Under the pieces are notes generated by a model. That model was not told where the DNA came from. It searched no databases and saw only the letters and a list, made by a program, of their open reading frames with translations. A program made the translations under genes and the position numbers. Below are positions 4,852 through 13,624 of a stretch of DNA of 64,000 bases, piece by piece (within the stretch, counting starts at the first letter, position 1; the number at the start of each line of letters is the position of its first letter). The stretch covers positions 1-64,000 of IMG/VR virus record IMGVR_UViG_3300017917_002434. One strand, 5' to 3'. Origin of the DNA: a virus.

Positions 4852-6461
4852 GGCTGTTGATAACGAGATATGAGTCGTCGACTTCGTTGTTTAGATTTTA
4901 ATTTTTGTATTAACGGTTTTATATAATCTTCTGTAACAGTTTTAATATATAATTCGTATCTATCAATCGACCCTACTAAATTTTTATACTCGTCGTCAGT
5001 CATTGCCATTGTTAGTTTTCTATTCCCTAATATAGGGTGACTAAGTGTAGATTTGTAAAAATCTCCCTTCCATAACTTATTTGAATTCTCTAAATCAACT
5101 TCAGCAGCAATAGCATCTGCGGTTTCTAAATCAGGAATGTCAGTGTCGTCATCTTTACTCCACACCCAAAATAAGTTTGGATCTTTAAAATAATATCCGT
5201 AATTTTGATAATTTTTATCCATATCACTTTTATACATATATTTTGTTGATTCGTGATTGCCGGCTATACTGAGAGGAAACATCCAAGCTTCGTCAATAGG
5301 ACAATCCGGTGCTCTTAACCAGTCGACTGTTTCTTTAATTGATGATGTTGGTTCATGTGGCAAACCAATCATAAATCCTGCTTGAATATGAACTTTATCA
5401 CCCCAGACTTCTTTACATTTATATAAAGTTTCTTTTCTTCGTTCGGCACTCATGCCTTTACCAATAGTCTTTGATGCCTTAGGATGAAATGTTTCTATTC
5501 CTATATAACACTGTTCTAATCCTAGATCCAATAACAAAGGAATATGATCTAAATGAGTAGCTAATAAATCTAATCTAAGATAACACCAAAATTGTATTTT
5601 AAAAGATAGAGAATCTAAAATACGTTTTAACATATCTAATTTTTCTTGACTATCATTAAATGTATCGTCAATGATGTAATATTGTGTTACACCCCATTTC
5701 TCATAATTTTCAATAAGTTCTTCTCTTAAGACTTTCTCATGTTTTAAATAATCAACTGTATTTTTTTGTCCTATCATAGGATACGAACAAAATGTACATT
5801 TAAAACGACAACCCCGTCCTATCTCAAGAGCAAGAGTTTCATTGGGTTTAATAAAATCAAGATCTGTGTACAGTGTCTTACTTTCTCTAAAATCCCAAAC
5901 CGGATCTTTAGCTTTTTGATCATGATCAATAATTTTATTAAAAATTCTTCTAGTCTTTTTTGATAAGCTATCTAACAAATCAATCATCATAGTTTCGCCG
6001 TAGCCAATTATAACATGATCAATATAAGGTTGATCAAGATACATGTCTACTTTAGTTCCACCTAAAATAATTTTTGTCTTAGGATTCTTTGCTTTAATAA
6101 ATTCTAACCACGGATCAGCTCTATTCAAAATAAATGATTGGACTAAAGAATCTCGATCCTGATGTCTAAAAATTCTTTCACCTTCGTCTATATATGATCT
6201 TCCAGGGTCAACTACTTGAGCACCCGTACCCGGAAGTTTGTAAGGTAACCATGTGGTCGAAAATCCTATTGCTAAAGTATTTTCCCCAATTGCCATGTTT
6301 AAAATTTCTATATAATATTTGTAGTTAAGAGCTGAACTAAAATCTATAACTAGGCAAGAATATCCTCTTTCACGTAAGTGACTGGCTAATCGGTGACATC
6401 CATATCCTCTAGTCTTAGAAGCGTATTCTGGTGTGTCAGTGAATAAAATTACATCAAACAT
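4842..6461 (-). CDS. radical SAM protein with B12-binding-like N-terminus (copy 1)
   Basis: A 539-residue protein. Residues 1-160 look like a cobalamin-binding-type Rossmann region (MFDVILFTDTP start, then FSTTWLPYK and IILGGTKVDMYL) but lack the DxHxxG motif. The radical-SAM core begins at GRGCRFKCTFC, with cluster cysteines C218, C222 and C225. The downstream Y-IDDTFNDS and GFMIGLPHE elements are typical of class B radical-SAM enzymes. The last 100 residues have no recognised domain. It overlaps its paralogue upstream by 8 bases and ends at the bidirectional terminator. The reaction is unknown; class B enzymes methylate, cyclise or rearrange unactivated carbons. Confidence 0.85.
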   Translation of the reverse strand: MFDVILFTDTPEYASKTRGYGCHRLASHLRERGYSCLVIDFSSALNYKYYIEILNMAIGENTLAIGFSTTWLPYKLPGTGAQVVDPGRSYIDEGERIFRHQDRDSLVQSFILNRADPWLEFIKAKNPKTKIILGGTKVDMYLDQPYIDHVIIGYGETMMIDLLDSLSKKTRRIFNKIIDHDQKAKDPVWDFRESKTLYTDLDFIKPNETLALEIGRGCRFKCTFCSYPMIGQKNTVDYLKHEKVLREELIENYEKWGVTQYYIIDDTFNDSQEKLDMLKRILDSLSFKIQFWCYLRLDLLATHLDHIPLLLDLGLEQCYIGIETFHPKASKTIGKGMSAERRKETLYKCKEVWGDKVHIQAGFMIGLPHEPTSSIKETVDWLRAPDCPIDEAWMFPLSIAGNHESTKYMYKSDMDKNYQNYGYYFKDPNLFWVWSKDDDTDIPDLETADAIAAEVDLENSNKLWKGDFYKSTLSHPILGNRKLTMAMTDDEYKNLVGSIDRYELYIKTVTEDYIKPLIQKLKSKQRSRRLISRYQQPKK

Positions 6462-8061
6462 TTTTTAATTTATCTATTAGTTTTTTAAAATAATCTTGCT
6501 GTACAGAGTTAAAAAATAAATCTTCAAAATCTATATTCTGTATTCTTTGTAGATATTGTTCTTGTGTTAGATTCAATGTTTCTTCTCTATCTTTCAGCAG
6601 AGGATGATCAAAACTACTAACATAGAAATCCCCTCTCCTTATTTTTTGATAAGGCAATAGCTCTTGTGTAGTTTCATAAGACATTTGTTCTGCTTGTCGG
6701 AAGGATGTAATATCAGTGCCGTCATTTTTTTCCCAGGCTAATATTCCTTCAATCCCTGGATGAGGAAATTCATAACCAAACTGCTCATAGTTTTCATCAA
6801 ACCAGCTAGTTGGAAACCATTTATTTCTATCAGTTTTCTTAACTATGTTGAGAGGATAAACTGTGGAGATATCTAAAGGACAGTCGTCCCTTTTCAACCA
6901 ATCAACCGTCTGTCTCCAGGAAGCCTGAGTTTCGTACGGAAGGCCGATCATGAATCCTCCTTCTATCCATACTCTGTCTCCCCAGATTTCTTTAGCTTTA
7001 TATAGTGTATCCTTTCTTCGACTACTAGGCATACCTTTACCGATTGTTTTACTGCTCTTATCATTAAATGTTTCGAGACCGAAAAATGCTTCTGCTATTC
7101 CTAACTCTTTAAGTAACGTTATTTGCTCAGGATTGGCTGCTAATAAATCTACTCTAGTATAGCACCAAAACTTAATTTTAAACGGGAGGTCGTTTACAAC
7201 TTTTATTAACATCTCTAATTTTTCTGTACTGTCATTAAAAGTATCGTCTACAATAAAGTATTTGGTAGTACCCCAACGTTCATAATTTTCCATCAGCTCA
7301 TCTCTGATGATGTTAGGATATTTGAGATAATCGTTAACGTTCTTTTGCCCTATAAGAGGAAAATTACAGAAGGCACATTTAAATCGACAACCACGACCTA
7401 CTTCTAAATTAAGTGTTTCCTGTGATTGTATAAAATCAAATTCAGTGTATTGTGTTTTAGATTCACGAAAATCCCATGTTGGAGCATGAGCTTTACGATC
7501 GTGATCTATATACTTTCCGAAAATGCGTTTCGACTTGCCAGATAATTTATCTAGTAAATCTATAGTCATAGTTTCGCCTATGCCAAATATTACATGATCA
7601 ACATTTTTTAAATCCATGTAAAAGTCTGCTTTAGCACCACCTAAAACTATTTTCAATTTTGGATTAACTGTCTTAGGATATAATAGCCATTCGTCTACTT
7701 CGTTCTTTCCAAATTTAACTACTAGATTTTCTTTTCGCCAATCATGAATTTCTTCTTTAGCATGGCTCAGTTCTAAATCATCGCCTATGTAATGTCCTGG
7801 AATTTGATTAGTAAATTCTCCAGGTAATTCGGGCCAACGATACGGCAACCATGTAGTACTGAAACCAACCATTAGTGTTTCGGGACCAACTGATAAATCT
7901 ATAATTTCTTTATACTGGTCAAAGGTCAGTGCCGAACTGAAGTCTACCACTAAACAGGTATATCCATTTTGGCGTATATGATTAGCTATACGATGTACAC
8001 CGTAGCCACGAATTTTATGATGAGGATATGGGGCATCGGTAAATAGTATCACATTAAACAT
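6454..8061 (-). CDS. radical SAM protein with B12-binding-like N-terminus (copy 2)
   Basis: A 535-residue paralogue of the downstream gene, colinear over its whole length. It has the same start (MFNVILFTDAPYPHHKIRGYG), the same FSTTWLPYR and GRGCRFKCAFC (C225, C229, C232), and the same IVDDTFNDS and GFMIGLPYE. The two proteins have clearly diverged, so the duplication is not recent. Both may act in sequence or on related substrates. A T4-type late element TAAATA (8066-8071, minus strand) lies 4 bases before the ATG, predicting a transcript start at the start codon. It is divergent from the SGNH-hydrolase gene. Confidence 0.85.
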   Translation of the reverse strand: MFNVILFTDAPYPHHKIRGYGVHRIANHIRQNGYTCLVVDFSSALTFDQYKEIIDLSVGPETLMVGFSTTWLPYRWPELPGEFTNQIPGHYIGDDLELSHAKEEIHDWRKENLVVKFGKNEVDEWLLYPKTVNPKLKIVLGGAKADFYMDLKNVDHVIFGIGETMTIDLLDKLSGKSKRIFGKYIDHDRKAHAPTWDFRESKTQYTEFDFIQSQETLNLEVGRGCRFKCAFCNFPLIGQKNVNDYLKYPNIIRDELMENYERWGTTKYFIVDDTFNDSTEKLEMLIKVVNDLPFKIKFWCYTRVDLLAANPEQITLLKELGIAEAFFGLETFNDKSSKTIGKGMPSSRRKDTLYKAKEIWGDRVWIEGGFMIGLPYETQASWRQTVDWLKRDDCPLDISTVYPLNIVKKTDRNKWFPTSWFDENYEQFGYEFPHPGIEGILAWEKNDGTDITSFRQAEQMSYETTQELLPYQKIRRGDFYVSSFDHPLLKDREETLNLTQEQYLQRIQNIDFEDLFFNSVQQDYFKKLIDKLKNV

Positions 8062-8065
8062 CGAG

Positions 8066-8071
8066 TATTTA
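8066..8071 (-). promoter_or_regulatory. T4-like late promoter element (TAAATA)
   Basis: On the minus strand TTAAATACTCGATG places TAAATA 4 bases before the start codon of the gene ending at 6454. T4 late promoters (TATAAATA) initiate about 6 bases downstream, i.e. at the ATG. The element is short, so it could occur by chance. Confidence 0.45.
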
Positions 8072-8767
8072 ATGAGAAAATTTGAGTCGGTACTAGCATT
8101 TGGAGACAGCCATGTAGCAGGCTGTGAGTTGTCAGATTATTCTTTATTAGAAGATTACCTCACAGGAAAAATAACCATCGAAGAAGCAGATGCTGTAGGT
8201 AAAACTAAAGCATTCCCACAGATAGTAGCAAATCATTTTAATATACCCTGCCATAATTTTGCCATGACAGGCGGAAGCAATGAACGCAGTCTAAGAAAAC
8301 TAGTAGAAGTCATACAACAACATCCAAATAGTTTGGTTCTTTTTGGATACACATGTTCAGATAGAAAAGAATTCTTTTATCCAGACTACGGTAAATTTTT
8401 AGGACGAGATAAAGATAATTTTATACAAGTAGGCTTACAATGGGAAGGAAGAATATCGAACATATCTAAAACTATTGATAATCCCATCAATCAAATTTTT
8501 ATAGATCACATATCTAGACCACACAATAACTTTAAAGAATTAAGTTTTATAGTAGATGCTATCTGTACGTTGTGGGCTAAAAATTTTTTACACCTCCCGT
8601 TGTTTCCAGAGGACATAATACAGATAGATAATTTGTTCAATTTTGAAGGATCTGGTAATTATCTAACGTGGTGTAGAAAAAATAAATTTAATCATGGTCC
8701 TTTTCTTCATTACGGAGAGGACGCACATAAAAAATTAGCAGAATTAATAATAAAGGAGATAGCATGA
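8072..8767 (+). CDS. SGNH/GDSL hydrolase-like protein
   Basis: A 231-residue protein. The N-terminus AFGDSHVAGCE carries the GDS block with the nucleophile Ser13. AMTGGSNERSL provides the G and N blocks. Near the end, GPFLHYGEDAHKKLAELI gives a candidate catalytic His in the position usual for SGNH esterases. These enzymes hydrolyse acyl or acetyl esters on lipids, sugars or small molecules. Phage members may act in glycan or metabolite tailoring. It opens a plus-strand cassette and joins the next gene through an ATGA overlap. No signal peptide is seen, so it should be cytoplasmic. Confidence 0.75.
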   Translation: MRKFESVLAFGDSHVAGCELSDYSLLEDYLTGKITIEEADAVGKTKAFPQIVANHFNIPCHNFAMTGGSNERSLRKLVEVIQQHPNSLVLFGYTCSDRKEFFYPDYGKFLGRDKDNFIQVGLQWEGRISNISKTIDNPINQIFIDHISRPHNNFKELSFIVDAICTLWAKNFLHLPLFPEDIIQIDNLFNFEGSGNYLTWCRKNKFNHGPFLHYGEDAHKKLAELIIKEIA

Positions 8768-9123
8768 GCTATTGGGGTTATCATCTGATGTTAGATTGTA
8801 GCGGCTGCGACATCAGCAAAATATCAAGCCGAGAAAATATTCATCAGTTTATCACTGATCTCGTGAAACGAATCGATATGGTCGCAGCTGGCGAACCGAT
8901 TATTGAACATTTACTTCCTGGGGATCCTAAGCAAGGTTACAGTTTAATGCAGTTAATTACTACATCAAATATCTGTGCCCATTTTATGGAACTAGATGGT
9001 ACTGCTTATTTCGATATCTTTAGTTGTAAAACATTTGATATAGAAACAGCAAAAACAGTAGTAGAGGATTATTTTCGTCCTAAAAAAATGCGAGTAAATT
9101 ATCTTACCAGACATGCTGATTGA
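8764..9123 (+). CDS. speD: S-adenosylmethionine decarboxylase (AdoMetDC, short form)
   Basis: A 119-residue protein with the fold signature of prokaryotic AdoMet decarboxylase: SYWGYHLMLDCSGCDI at the start and AYFDIFSCKTFD near the end. The key residues have the canonical spacing S68-x4-H73-x14-C88. This is identical to the pyruvoyl-forming Ser, processing His and donor Cys of the bacterial class 1B enzymes (Ser63/His68/Cys83 in Thermotoga numbering). The residue before the Ser is Thr rather than Glu and the one after is Asn. The reaction makes decarboxylated SAM for aminopropyl transfer (polyamines). It competes for, or rebalances, the SAM used by the neighbouring radical-SAM enzymes. Confidence 0.82.
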   Translation: MSYWGYHLMLDCSGCDISKISSRENIHQFITDLVKRIDMVAAGEPIIEHLLPGDPKQGYSLMQLITTSNICAHFMELDGTAYFDIFSCKTFDIETAKTVVEDYFRPKKMRVNYLTRHAD

Positions 9124-9838
9124 TTTTGTAAAAACACCTTATACTACAGGTCCTAATATGATAAAAAATACAGGACCTATTTTTAATAAAACTCCAGACA
9201 CATCTTACATGAAAGCTAAGGTAAGAGAATTAGTACAGCCCTACGGAAACGATCTTTGGGGACATACTAAGGAATGTTCAGAAGCTGGACTTGTTAGATT
9301 AGTAGCTGAACGTTTAGAATTAGAACCTTCTTCTAACATCGTTGATCTAGCTATGCAACTAGAAGAAGATATCGCTATAATGTATAAAGGACGCCTAGCT
9401 GCCATTTGTTTTTGTTTTCCTAGTAGCTGGATACCTTACGAAAGGTTAGGAATGGAGCTAGGAGAAATTCACAAGCCTGTTGCCGACGGTGAAACATTGA
9501 TAAAGGCAAGTCCAAAGATAGCAGAAACAATGTGCCAACAATCTAGCATGAAACGTTGGGTATGGACCATAACAAATAATAAAGATCTAAGCAACCATCC
9601 GACTAAAAAGCTAGACATTATTCCCCAATCACTAGACGATTTATTTTTTAGAGTAGAGACCCAAACAACAATGAGTATCGATAATGATACCAGTGTATTC
9701 TTTGTTAAGGTTGAAGTTTGTCCTCTAAAGGATGTTTGGTGTCAACAGATATTAGATAGTGTTAACTCTATGTCAGAAGCTGTGTTAGCCTATAAGAATT
9801 TACATCATATCAAGAAACTTTTAAATCAAGGGTCTTGA
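9113..9838 (+). CDS. heme-dependent oxidative N-demethylase-like protein (DUF3445)
   Basis: A 241-residue protein resembling DUF3445, the alpha-subunit family of heme-dependent oxidative N-demethylase, which removes methyl groups from methylated amines. Matching blocks are LEEDIAIMYKGRLAAICFCFPSSW, LGEIHKPVADGETLI, KRWVWTITNNKDLSNHP and FFRVETQTTMSI...SVFFVKVEV. The His in GEIHKPV is conserved in the family. No partner electron-transfer subunit is seen nearby. The start overlaps speD by 11 bases, so the SGNH hydrolase, speD and this gene form one cassette. Its 3' end overlaps the opposite gene by 13 bases. The match is by family pattern, and the activity is inferred. Confidence 0.68.
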   Translation: MLIDFVKTPYTTGPNMIKNTGPIFNKTPDTSYMKAKVRELVQPYGNDLWGHTKECSEAGLVRLVAERLELEPSSNIVDLAMQLEEDIAIMYKGRLAAICFCFPSSWIPYERLGMELGEIHKPVADGETLIKASPKIAETMCQQSSMKRWVWTITNNKDLSNHPTKKLDIIPQSLDDLFFRVETQTTMSIDNDTSVFFVKVEVCPLKDVWCQQILDSVNSMSEAVLAYKNLHHIKKLLNQGS

Positions 9839-10908
9839 CGCATCGCTTCTCTACTGCGGAATTGATATCGTTCAGGAACAGTATCCCAGAGAGAAAGTCC
9901 TTTGTTTACCGCAGCATCTCTTAATATAATCTGATGTAAAAAATTAGAAATAGGTTTACCAGGTACAAAGTCACACCAAGGACCGCAGCGTAATTCTTCT
10001 AAGTCAATAGTTTTAGGGTCACACCACTGAATAAGTCTATGTGTGATACCATTTATTTTCACCATATAATGATACAAGTTATCATCAGCTGAAATTTTTT
10101 CCCACGACCAACCTTTGCTGTCAACATAGGCCTTAATAGCCTTTACATGGTCACTAAGATACCAGCGGGGTTCATCTGGACTACGGCCAATATCGCTTCC
10201 GGCTCGTATTCTATATTGATAAGCAGTATCGCCTAATTTCTGTATTTCCTCTAATACTTCGGGAATATGATTTGTGTCTTCTAGAGTGTATCCTACATAG
10301 TATACGAAAATGCCGACTTGTTTACAATTATAGATAGCCTGTAGCTGTTTCTCGTGAACCTTTTCGCCTTGATAAGTTTGATGATTCAATCCTATCATTA
10401 CTGCTCGACAACCCGCTTGGTAAATTTCTTTAGCAAATTCTAAATCAGAAAACTTTATACCATTAGTCAGAATAGTCACATCGTTATGCTGTCTATTTTG
10501 ATTTGTCTGTACTATTTTTATTTTTCTTATTAACTCTGCTAGATCTTTTCTTAGAGTAGGTTCAGCTCCAGCTAATATTACAGATCCTGATTCAGCAGGT
10601 AAAGATTCGACCTGGTATAAAATGTAATCTATAGGTTTATCTGTGGCAGCATTTTCTGGTTCGTGATAACAGTGGGGACATTTTAAATTACATCTATCTG
10701 TAACTTCGATCATTACTCCGCTGGGTACGTCATATCCATAGGGATCGAATTTGAGAGTTTCATAAAACTCGGCATCTTTTTCTATTACATATTCGCTGTA
10801 CCCGTGTACCGGGCATTTTTTGCCCATCCAGATTTGACCATCTCGCTTAAACTTAAAAGCAAAGACATGTCTATAACAGTGTTCACATAAACTTAAAGTA
10901 TCTGCCAT
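9826..10908 (-). CDS. radical SAM protein with N-terminal Cys (zinc-like) motif
   Basis: A 360-residue protein starting MADTLSLCEHCYRHV. C8-x2-C11 with C32 (KKCPVHGY) forms a small metal-binding-like knuckle seen ahead of some MoaA-like radical-SAM enzymes. The cluster motif is C73-NLK-C77-PH-C80, followed by SGSVILAGAEPTLRKDL (the GGEP element written as GAEP) and TILTNGIKF. The C-terminal third contains RCGPWCDFVPG but no full SPASM domain. I chose the ATG at 10908; a GTG at 10959 would extend it by 17 residues into the upstream gene. The substrate is unknown. Confidence 0.82.
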   Translation of the reverse strand: MADTLSLCEHCYRHVFAFKFKRDGQIWMGKKCPVHGYSEYVIEKDAEFYETLKFDPYGYDVPSGVMIEVTDRCNLKCPHCYHEPENAATDKPIDYILYQVESLPAESGSVILAGAEPTLRKDLAELIRKIKIVQTNQNRQHNDVTILTNGIKFSDLEFAKEIYQAGCRAVMIGLNHQTYQGEKVHEKQLQAIYNCKQVGIFVYYVGYTLEDTNHIPEVLEEIQKLGDTAYQYRIRAGSDIGRSPDEPRWYLSDHVKAIKAYVDSKGWSWEKISADDNLYHYMVKINGITHRLIQWCDPKTIDLEELRCGPWCDFVPGKPISNFLHQIILRDAAVNKGLSLWDTVPERYQFRSREAMRQDP

Positions 10909-11453
10909 CTTGGATATTTGTTCAACTCTTCGTAAAATTTGCCTGGGAACAATTCCCACACAGTTTGCTTATGACCTCTATATTCTAAATTTTTAACATG
11001 TTTCATTTGTCCAGATTTTTCCATAGCGGGTCCAAAGATTCTGTGAACTAATCTCTGTGTCCCTACTTCACTTTCGTTACTGGTTATAAAAAGTCTGCTA
11101 CCTTTAGGAGCCCACTGTATACAGGTAGGGATTAAAAATTGTGCCGTAGCATGTTGATGTGTAGTTATCTGATTCACAGTACGTAGAGATTGTAAGGGTA
11201 ACATATCTGTGAATACGCAGGTTCTAGCAGCGATACGATAACAGTTTGCTCCCATCTCCGGAAAGCTATGAGCTGCGACTGATCCTACAGCTTTGTTGTT
11301 ATAATATAGAATCCAAACCTGCCATGATTTTTCTTTTTTAAAACTGCCGACTAACATCTGTTCAGATGAGTTGTTTACAAAACCTCTACGGTCTGCTTCG
11401 AAATAGAATTCCGAAAGATCTAAATCAGGACTCCAGGGAATTATTTTATACAT
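10893..11453 (-). CDS. hypothetical protein, weak acetyltransferase (GNAT) resemblance
   Basis: A 186-residue protein starting MYKIIPWSPDLDL. The segment WQVWILYYNNKAVGSVAAHSFPEMG looks like the central beta strands of GNAT acyltransferases, but no clear acetyl-CoA loop (R/Q-x2-G-x-G/A) is visible, so this is tentative. The C-terminal part (RIFGPAMEKSGQMKHV, then KQTVWELFPGKFYEELNKYPRW) resembles the tail of that fold. It overlaps its upstream neighbour by 13 bases and its downstream radical-SAM gene by 16, so the three are probably translated together. Confidence 0.55.
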   Translation of the reverse strand: MYKIIPWSPDLDLSEFYFEADRRGFVNNSSEQMLVGSFKKEKSWQVWILYYNNKAVGSVAAHSFPEMGANCYRIAARTCVFTDMLPLQSLRTVNQITTHQHATAQFLIPTCIQWAPKGSRLFITSNESEVGTQRLVHRIFGPAMEKSGQMKHVKNLEYRGHKQTVWELFPGKFYEELNKYPRWQIL

Positions 11454-12142
11454 TTTGCTTTCTCTATAAAATCTGCTGGATAATTAGTTCTAAAACTTTC
11501 CCAGCATAGATCCTGTAAAAGATCTAATGGCTGCGGTGCTGACCAACTTATACCTAATTTATCCGTATGTTTACGCATTTCCATCTGTCTGTTACTATGT
11601 ATATGGCTTAGATGATCGTTGATAGATATAGGTCCTTCGCTTTCATGATAACAGAAAAAATAGTTTATACTTTTTAACTGCCCATCGACTAAGAAATAAC
11701 TGCTAGGATGCATAGAAAATTTATATAATCCTAACGATCGATGTGCCTGTAATATTCTTAACATCTGCTCTTGCCAATCGGGCAATACTGAATCGTAGTT
11801 TTCTGTTAAACATCCTGCCCTGTTCCAAAAATCTAAACCGTCAATCTCGAGATAAATTTTTTGATTGATGTGATCTATCTCTTTAATCTTAGGAACTTTA
11901 TCTCTGTACTTCCATGCCATCTCTATGAGGTATTTTACTTCCCTGTTCCATTTGGCATTCATCAATATCGGATCAATTACTTCATTTTGTCCTTTATGGT
12001 ATTCGCTATCATTATGAAACCACATAACAAAAGTTTTTTTATCCTGGCTTATCAGACTAGTGTAAATAAGATTGTTCCTACACAGCCCTACACCAGGAAC
12101 GTTGTTATAATAGTATTCGTAATTCATATATTTAATTATCAT
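11441..12142 (-). CDS. hypothetical protein, paralogue of the 12941-13624 product
   Basis: A 233-residue protein with no assigned family. It is a diverged paralogue of the plus-strand gene at 12941: both share the order YY-G-, NREV-YL (KWNREVKYLIEMAWKY), a buried KIYLEIDGLDFW segment, then YKFSMHPSSYFLVDGQLKSINYFFCYHE. The last block, H-P-x-x-x-F-x-x-x-x-G-x-L-K-x-I/A, recalls a worn kinase-like catalytic loop, but no Lys-Glu or DFG pair is evident. The start may instead be the Met at 12127, since an ATG occurs at both. It heads the minus cassette, divergent from the oxygenase gene at 12151. Confidence 0.6.
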   Translation of the reverse strand: MIIKYMNYEYYYNNVPGVGLCRNNLIYTSLISQDKKTFVMWFHNDSEYHKGQNEVIDPILMNAKWNREVKYLIEMAWKYRDKVPKIKEIDHINQKIYLEIDGLDFWNRAGCLTENYDSVLPDWQEQMLRILQAHRSLGLYKFSMHPSSYFLVDGQLKSINYFFCYHESEGPISINDHLSHIHSNRQMEMRKHTDKLGISWSAPQPLDLLQDLCWESFRTNYPADFIEKAKCIK

Positions 12143-12150
12143 AAAAAATA

Positions 12151-12954
12151 ATGATCAAAGGTATAAACGGACAAGCGTATTTCAATATGGAACCTTACTT
12201 AGATATGGTCGAGTTTGAACGCCTCCAACCAGAAATTTTAAAAGGGTTTGCTCTAGCCAGAGATCAAGCTAAAGAAGGTACGTGGATGACTCCGGGATTT
12301 ACTTTCGACAACATGAGCTATACTCCGCATTGGAAACCCATATACAAAGCCATGTCTGAATTTTTAGATCTTCCAAACGACGATCCTATTAAACAAGCCG
12401 GATTGGAACTAATGCCTAAGGATTTTAAAAATTTTCAGGAACGTAATAAATTTACAAGATATATTAAAATGGCTCTAGGAGCCTATGATCCTTATATCTA
12501 TTATTACCTTTGGGAGGAAGGCTCGTGGGATGATAGAACAGCACCACGTAAACTTACTCCAGAGGCTCAACATTTTCCTAATGTAGTTAAATGGGTTGAA
12601 AGTTTAGTAGGCACAGTGTTTGAAGATATTGGTCGTGTTATATTCTTCCACTGTGAGGCAGATGGTATTCCTTTTGAACATCGCGACTTAGATGCTAAGA
12701 ATGGCATCGACGTTGTTAAGCCTCATCGTAATGAATTTATACATATTCGTCCTAATACAAAAAAAGCAATGTATCTTTGGGATCCAGAGTCAAAGAATAA
12801 GACGTATCTAAACACTCGTGCCGCATGGTGGAACGATACTGACTGGCATGGCGGTGAACGTATTATAGAACAGAGTTACAGTCTACGCATTGACGGCAAG
12901 TTTACTGAGAACTTTCGTAAGAAATTAGGAATAGATCACCTTGAATCATACTGA
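12151..12954 (+). CDS. Fe(II)/2-oxoglutarate oxygenase-like protein
   Basis: A 267-residue protein whose C-terminal half has the 2OG-oxygenase triad. FHCEADGIPFEHRDLDAKNG provides H-x-D, WWNDTDWHGGERII provides the distal His, and SYSLRIDGKF provides the Arg that binds 2-oxoglutarate. The N-terminal 130 residues have no recognised domain and contain many aromatic residues (YDPYIYYYLW). The oxygenase would be cytoplasmic and could hydroxylate an amino acid, peptide or metabolite. It is followed by, and overlaps by 14 bases, a gene that starts with TTG. Confidence 0.7.
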   Translation: MIKGINGQAYFNMEPYLDMVEFERLQPEILKGFALARDQAKEGTWMTPGFTFDNMSYTPHWKPIYKAMSEFLDLPNDDPIKQAGLELMPKDFKNFQERNKFTRYIKMALGAYDPYIYYYLWEEGSWDDRTAPRKLTPEAQHFPNVVKWVESLVGTVFEDIGRVIFFHCEADGIPFEHRDLDAKNGIDVVKPHRNEFIHIRPNTKKAMYLWDPESKNKTYLNTRAAWWNDTDWHGGERIIEQSYSLRIDGKFTENFRKKLGIDHLESY

Positions 12955-13624
12955 TTGGTTTCATTATTACGGTATAGACAAAGACGGATATAGAACTAAA
13001 CCCGGAGCTATTTACGAGCCTTTGGTAAACAGAGAACGATCGGAGCTCTGTATGAATTTTAACAATAATAATTATAGAGATTATCCTGTAGACGATGATC
13101 TAATAATAGATTGTTTTAATAGAGAAGTTCGTTACTTAACTCAGTTTCAAAAATATAGTTGGTGTGCTAGATTACGTGATATAGATTTTAAAGGCCGTAA
13201 AATATACATCGAATGGAATAACGTGTGCTGCGAAACATATATCAATTCTAAAGGTTCTCTAGATTCTATCTGTACTAATTGGTCAACACAATTAGAAACT
13301 ATTTGTCGTGATATCAAATCCGAAAGCGTCTATAAGGTAACGATGTATCCTTGTTATCATTTCGTAGACACACAAGGCAGATTAAAAGCATTTGCGTTTT
13401 ATACAGCCAGCGATTACTGCGAACAACCTATAGAAATAGATATGTACAGGCCAGTATTAAATCAAGAAAGATCTGAACTAATAGACAGTATCGTTAGAGA
13501 CAACAAAGTAGACATGGCGTTGGTCAATCAACATAGTTTTTTAAACTATATAAAATGGCCAGGAGATCCGTTACCGAGGATTTACAAAAAACTTTACAGT
13601 ATTGTCGAAAGCAGCAATATTTGA
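12941..13624 (+). CDS. hypothetical protein, paralogue of the 11441-12142 product (TTG start)
   Basis: A 227-residue protein of unknown family. It shares its full layout with the minus-strand gene at 11441-12142: NREVRYLTQFQKYSW, KIYIEWNNVCCETY, VYKVTMYPCYHFVDTQGRLKAFAFY and NQERSEL. The start is probably TTG at 12941, overlapping the preceding stop by 14 bases, because no in-frame ATG exists until about residue 38. The two paralogues flank the oxygenase gene on opposite strands. Its 3' end overlaps the opposing radical-SAM gene by 54 bases, the largest convergent overlap in the window. Confidence 0.62.
   Translation: MNHTDWFHYYGIDKDGYRTKPGAIYEPLVNRERSELCMNFNNNNYRDYPVDDDLIIDCFNREVRYLTQFQKYSWCARLRDIDFKGRKIYIEWNNVCCETYINSKGSLDSICTNWSTQLETICRDIKSESVYKVTMYPCYHFVDTQGRLKAFAFYTASDYCEQPIEIDMYRPVLNQERSELIDSIVRDNKVDMALVNQHSFLNYIKWPGDPLPRIYKKLYSIVESSNI

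Noticed and set aside
11861-12151. Hydrophobic plus-strand frame opposite the 11441-12142 gene
   Set aside because: It is antisense to a supported gene that has a paralogue, and it lacks a ribosome binding site.
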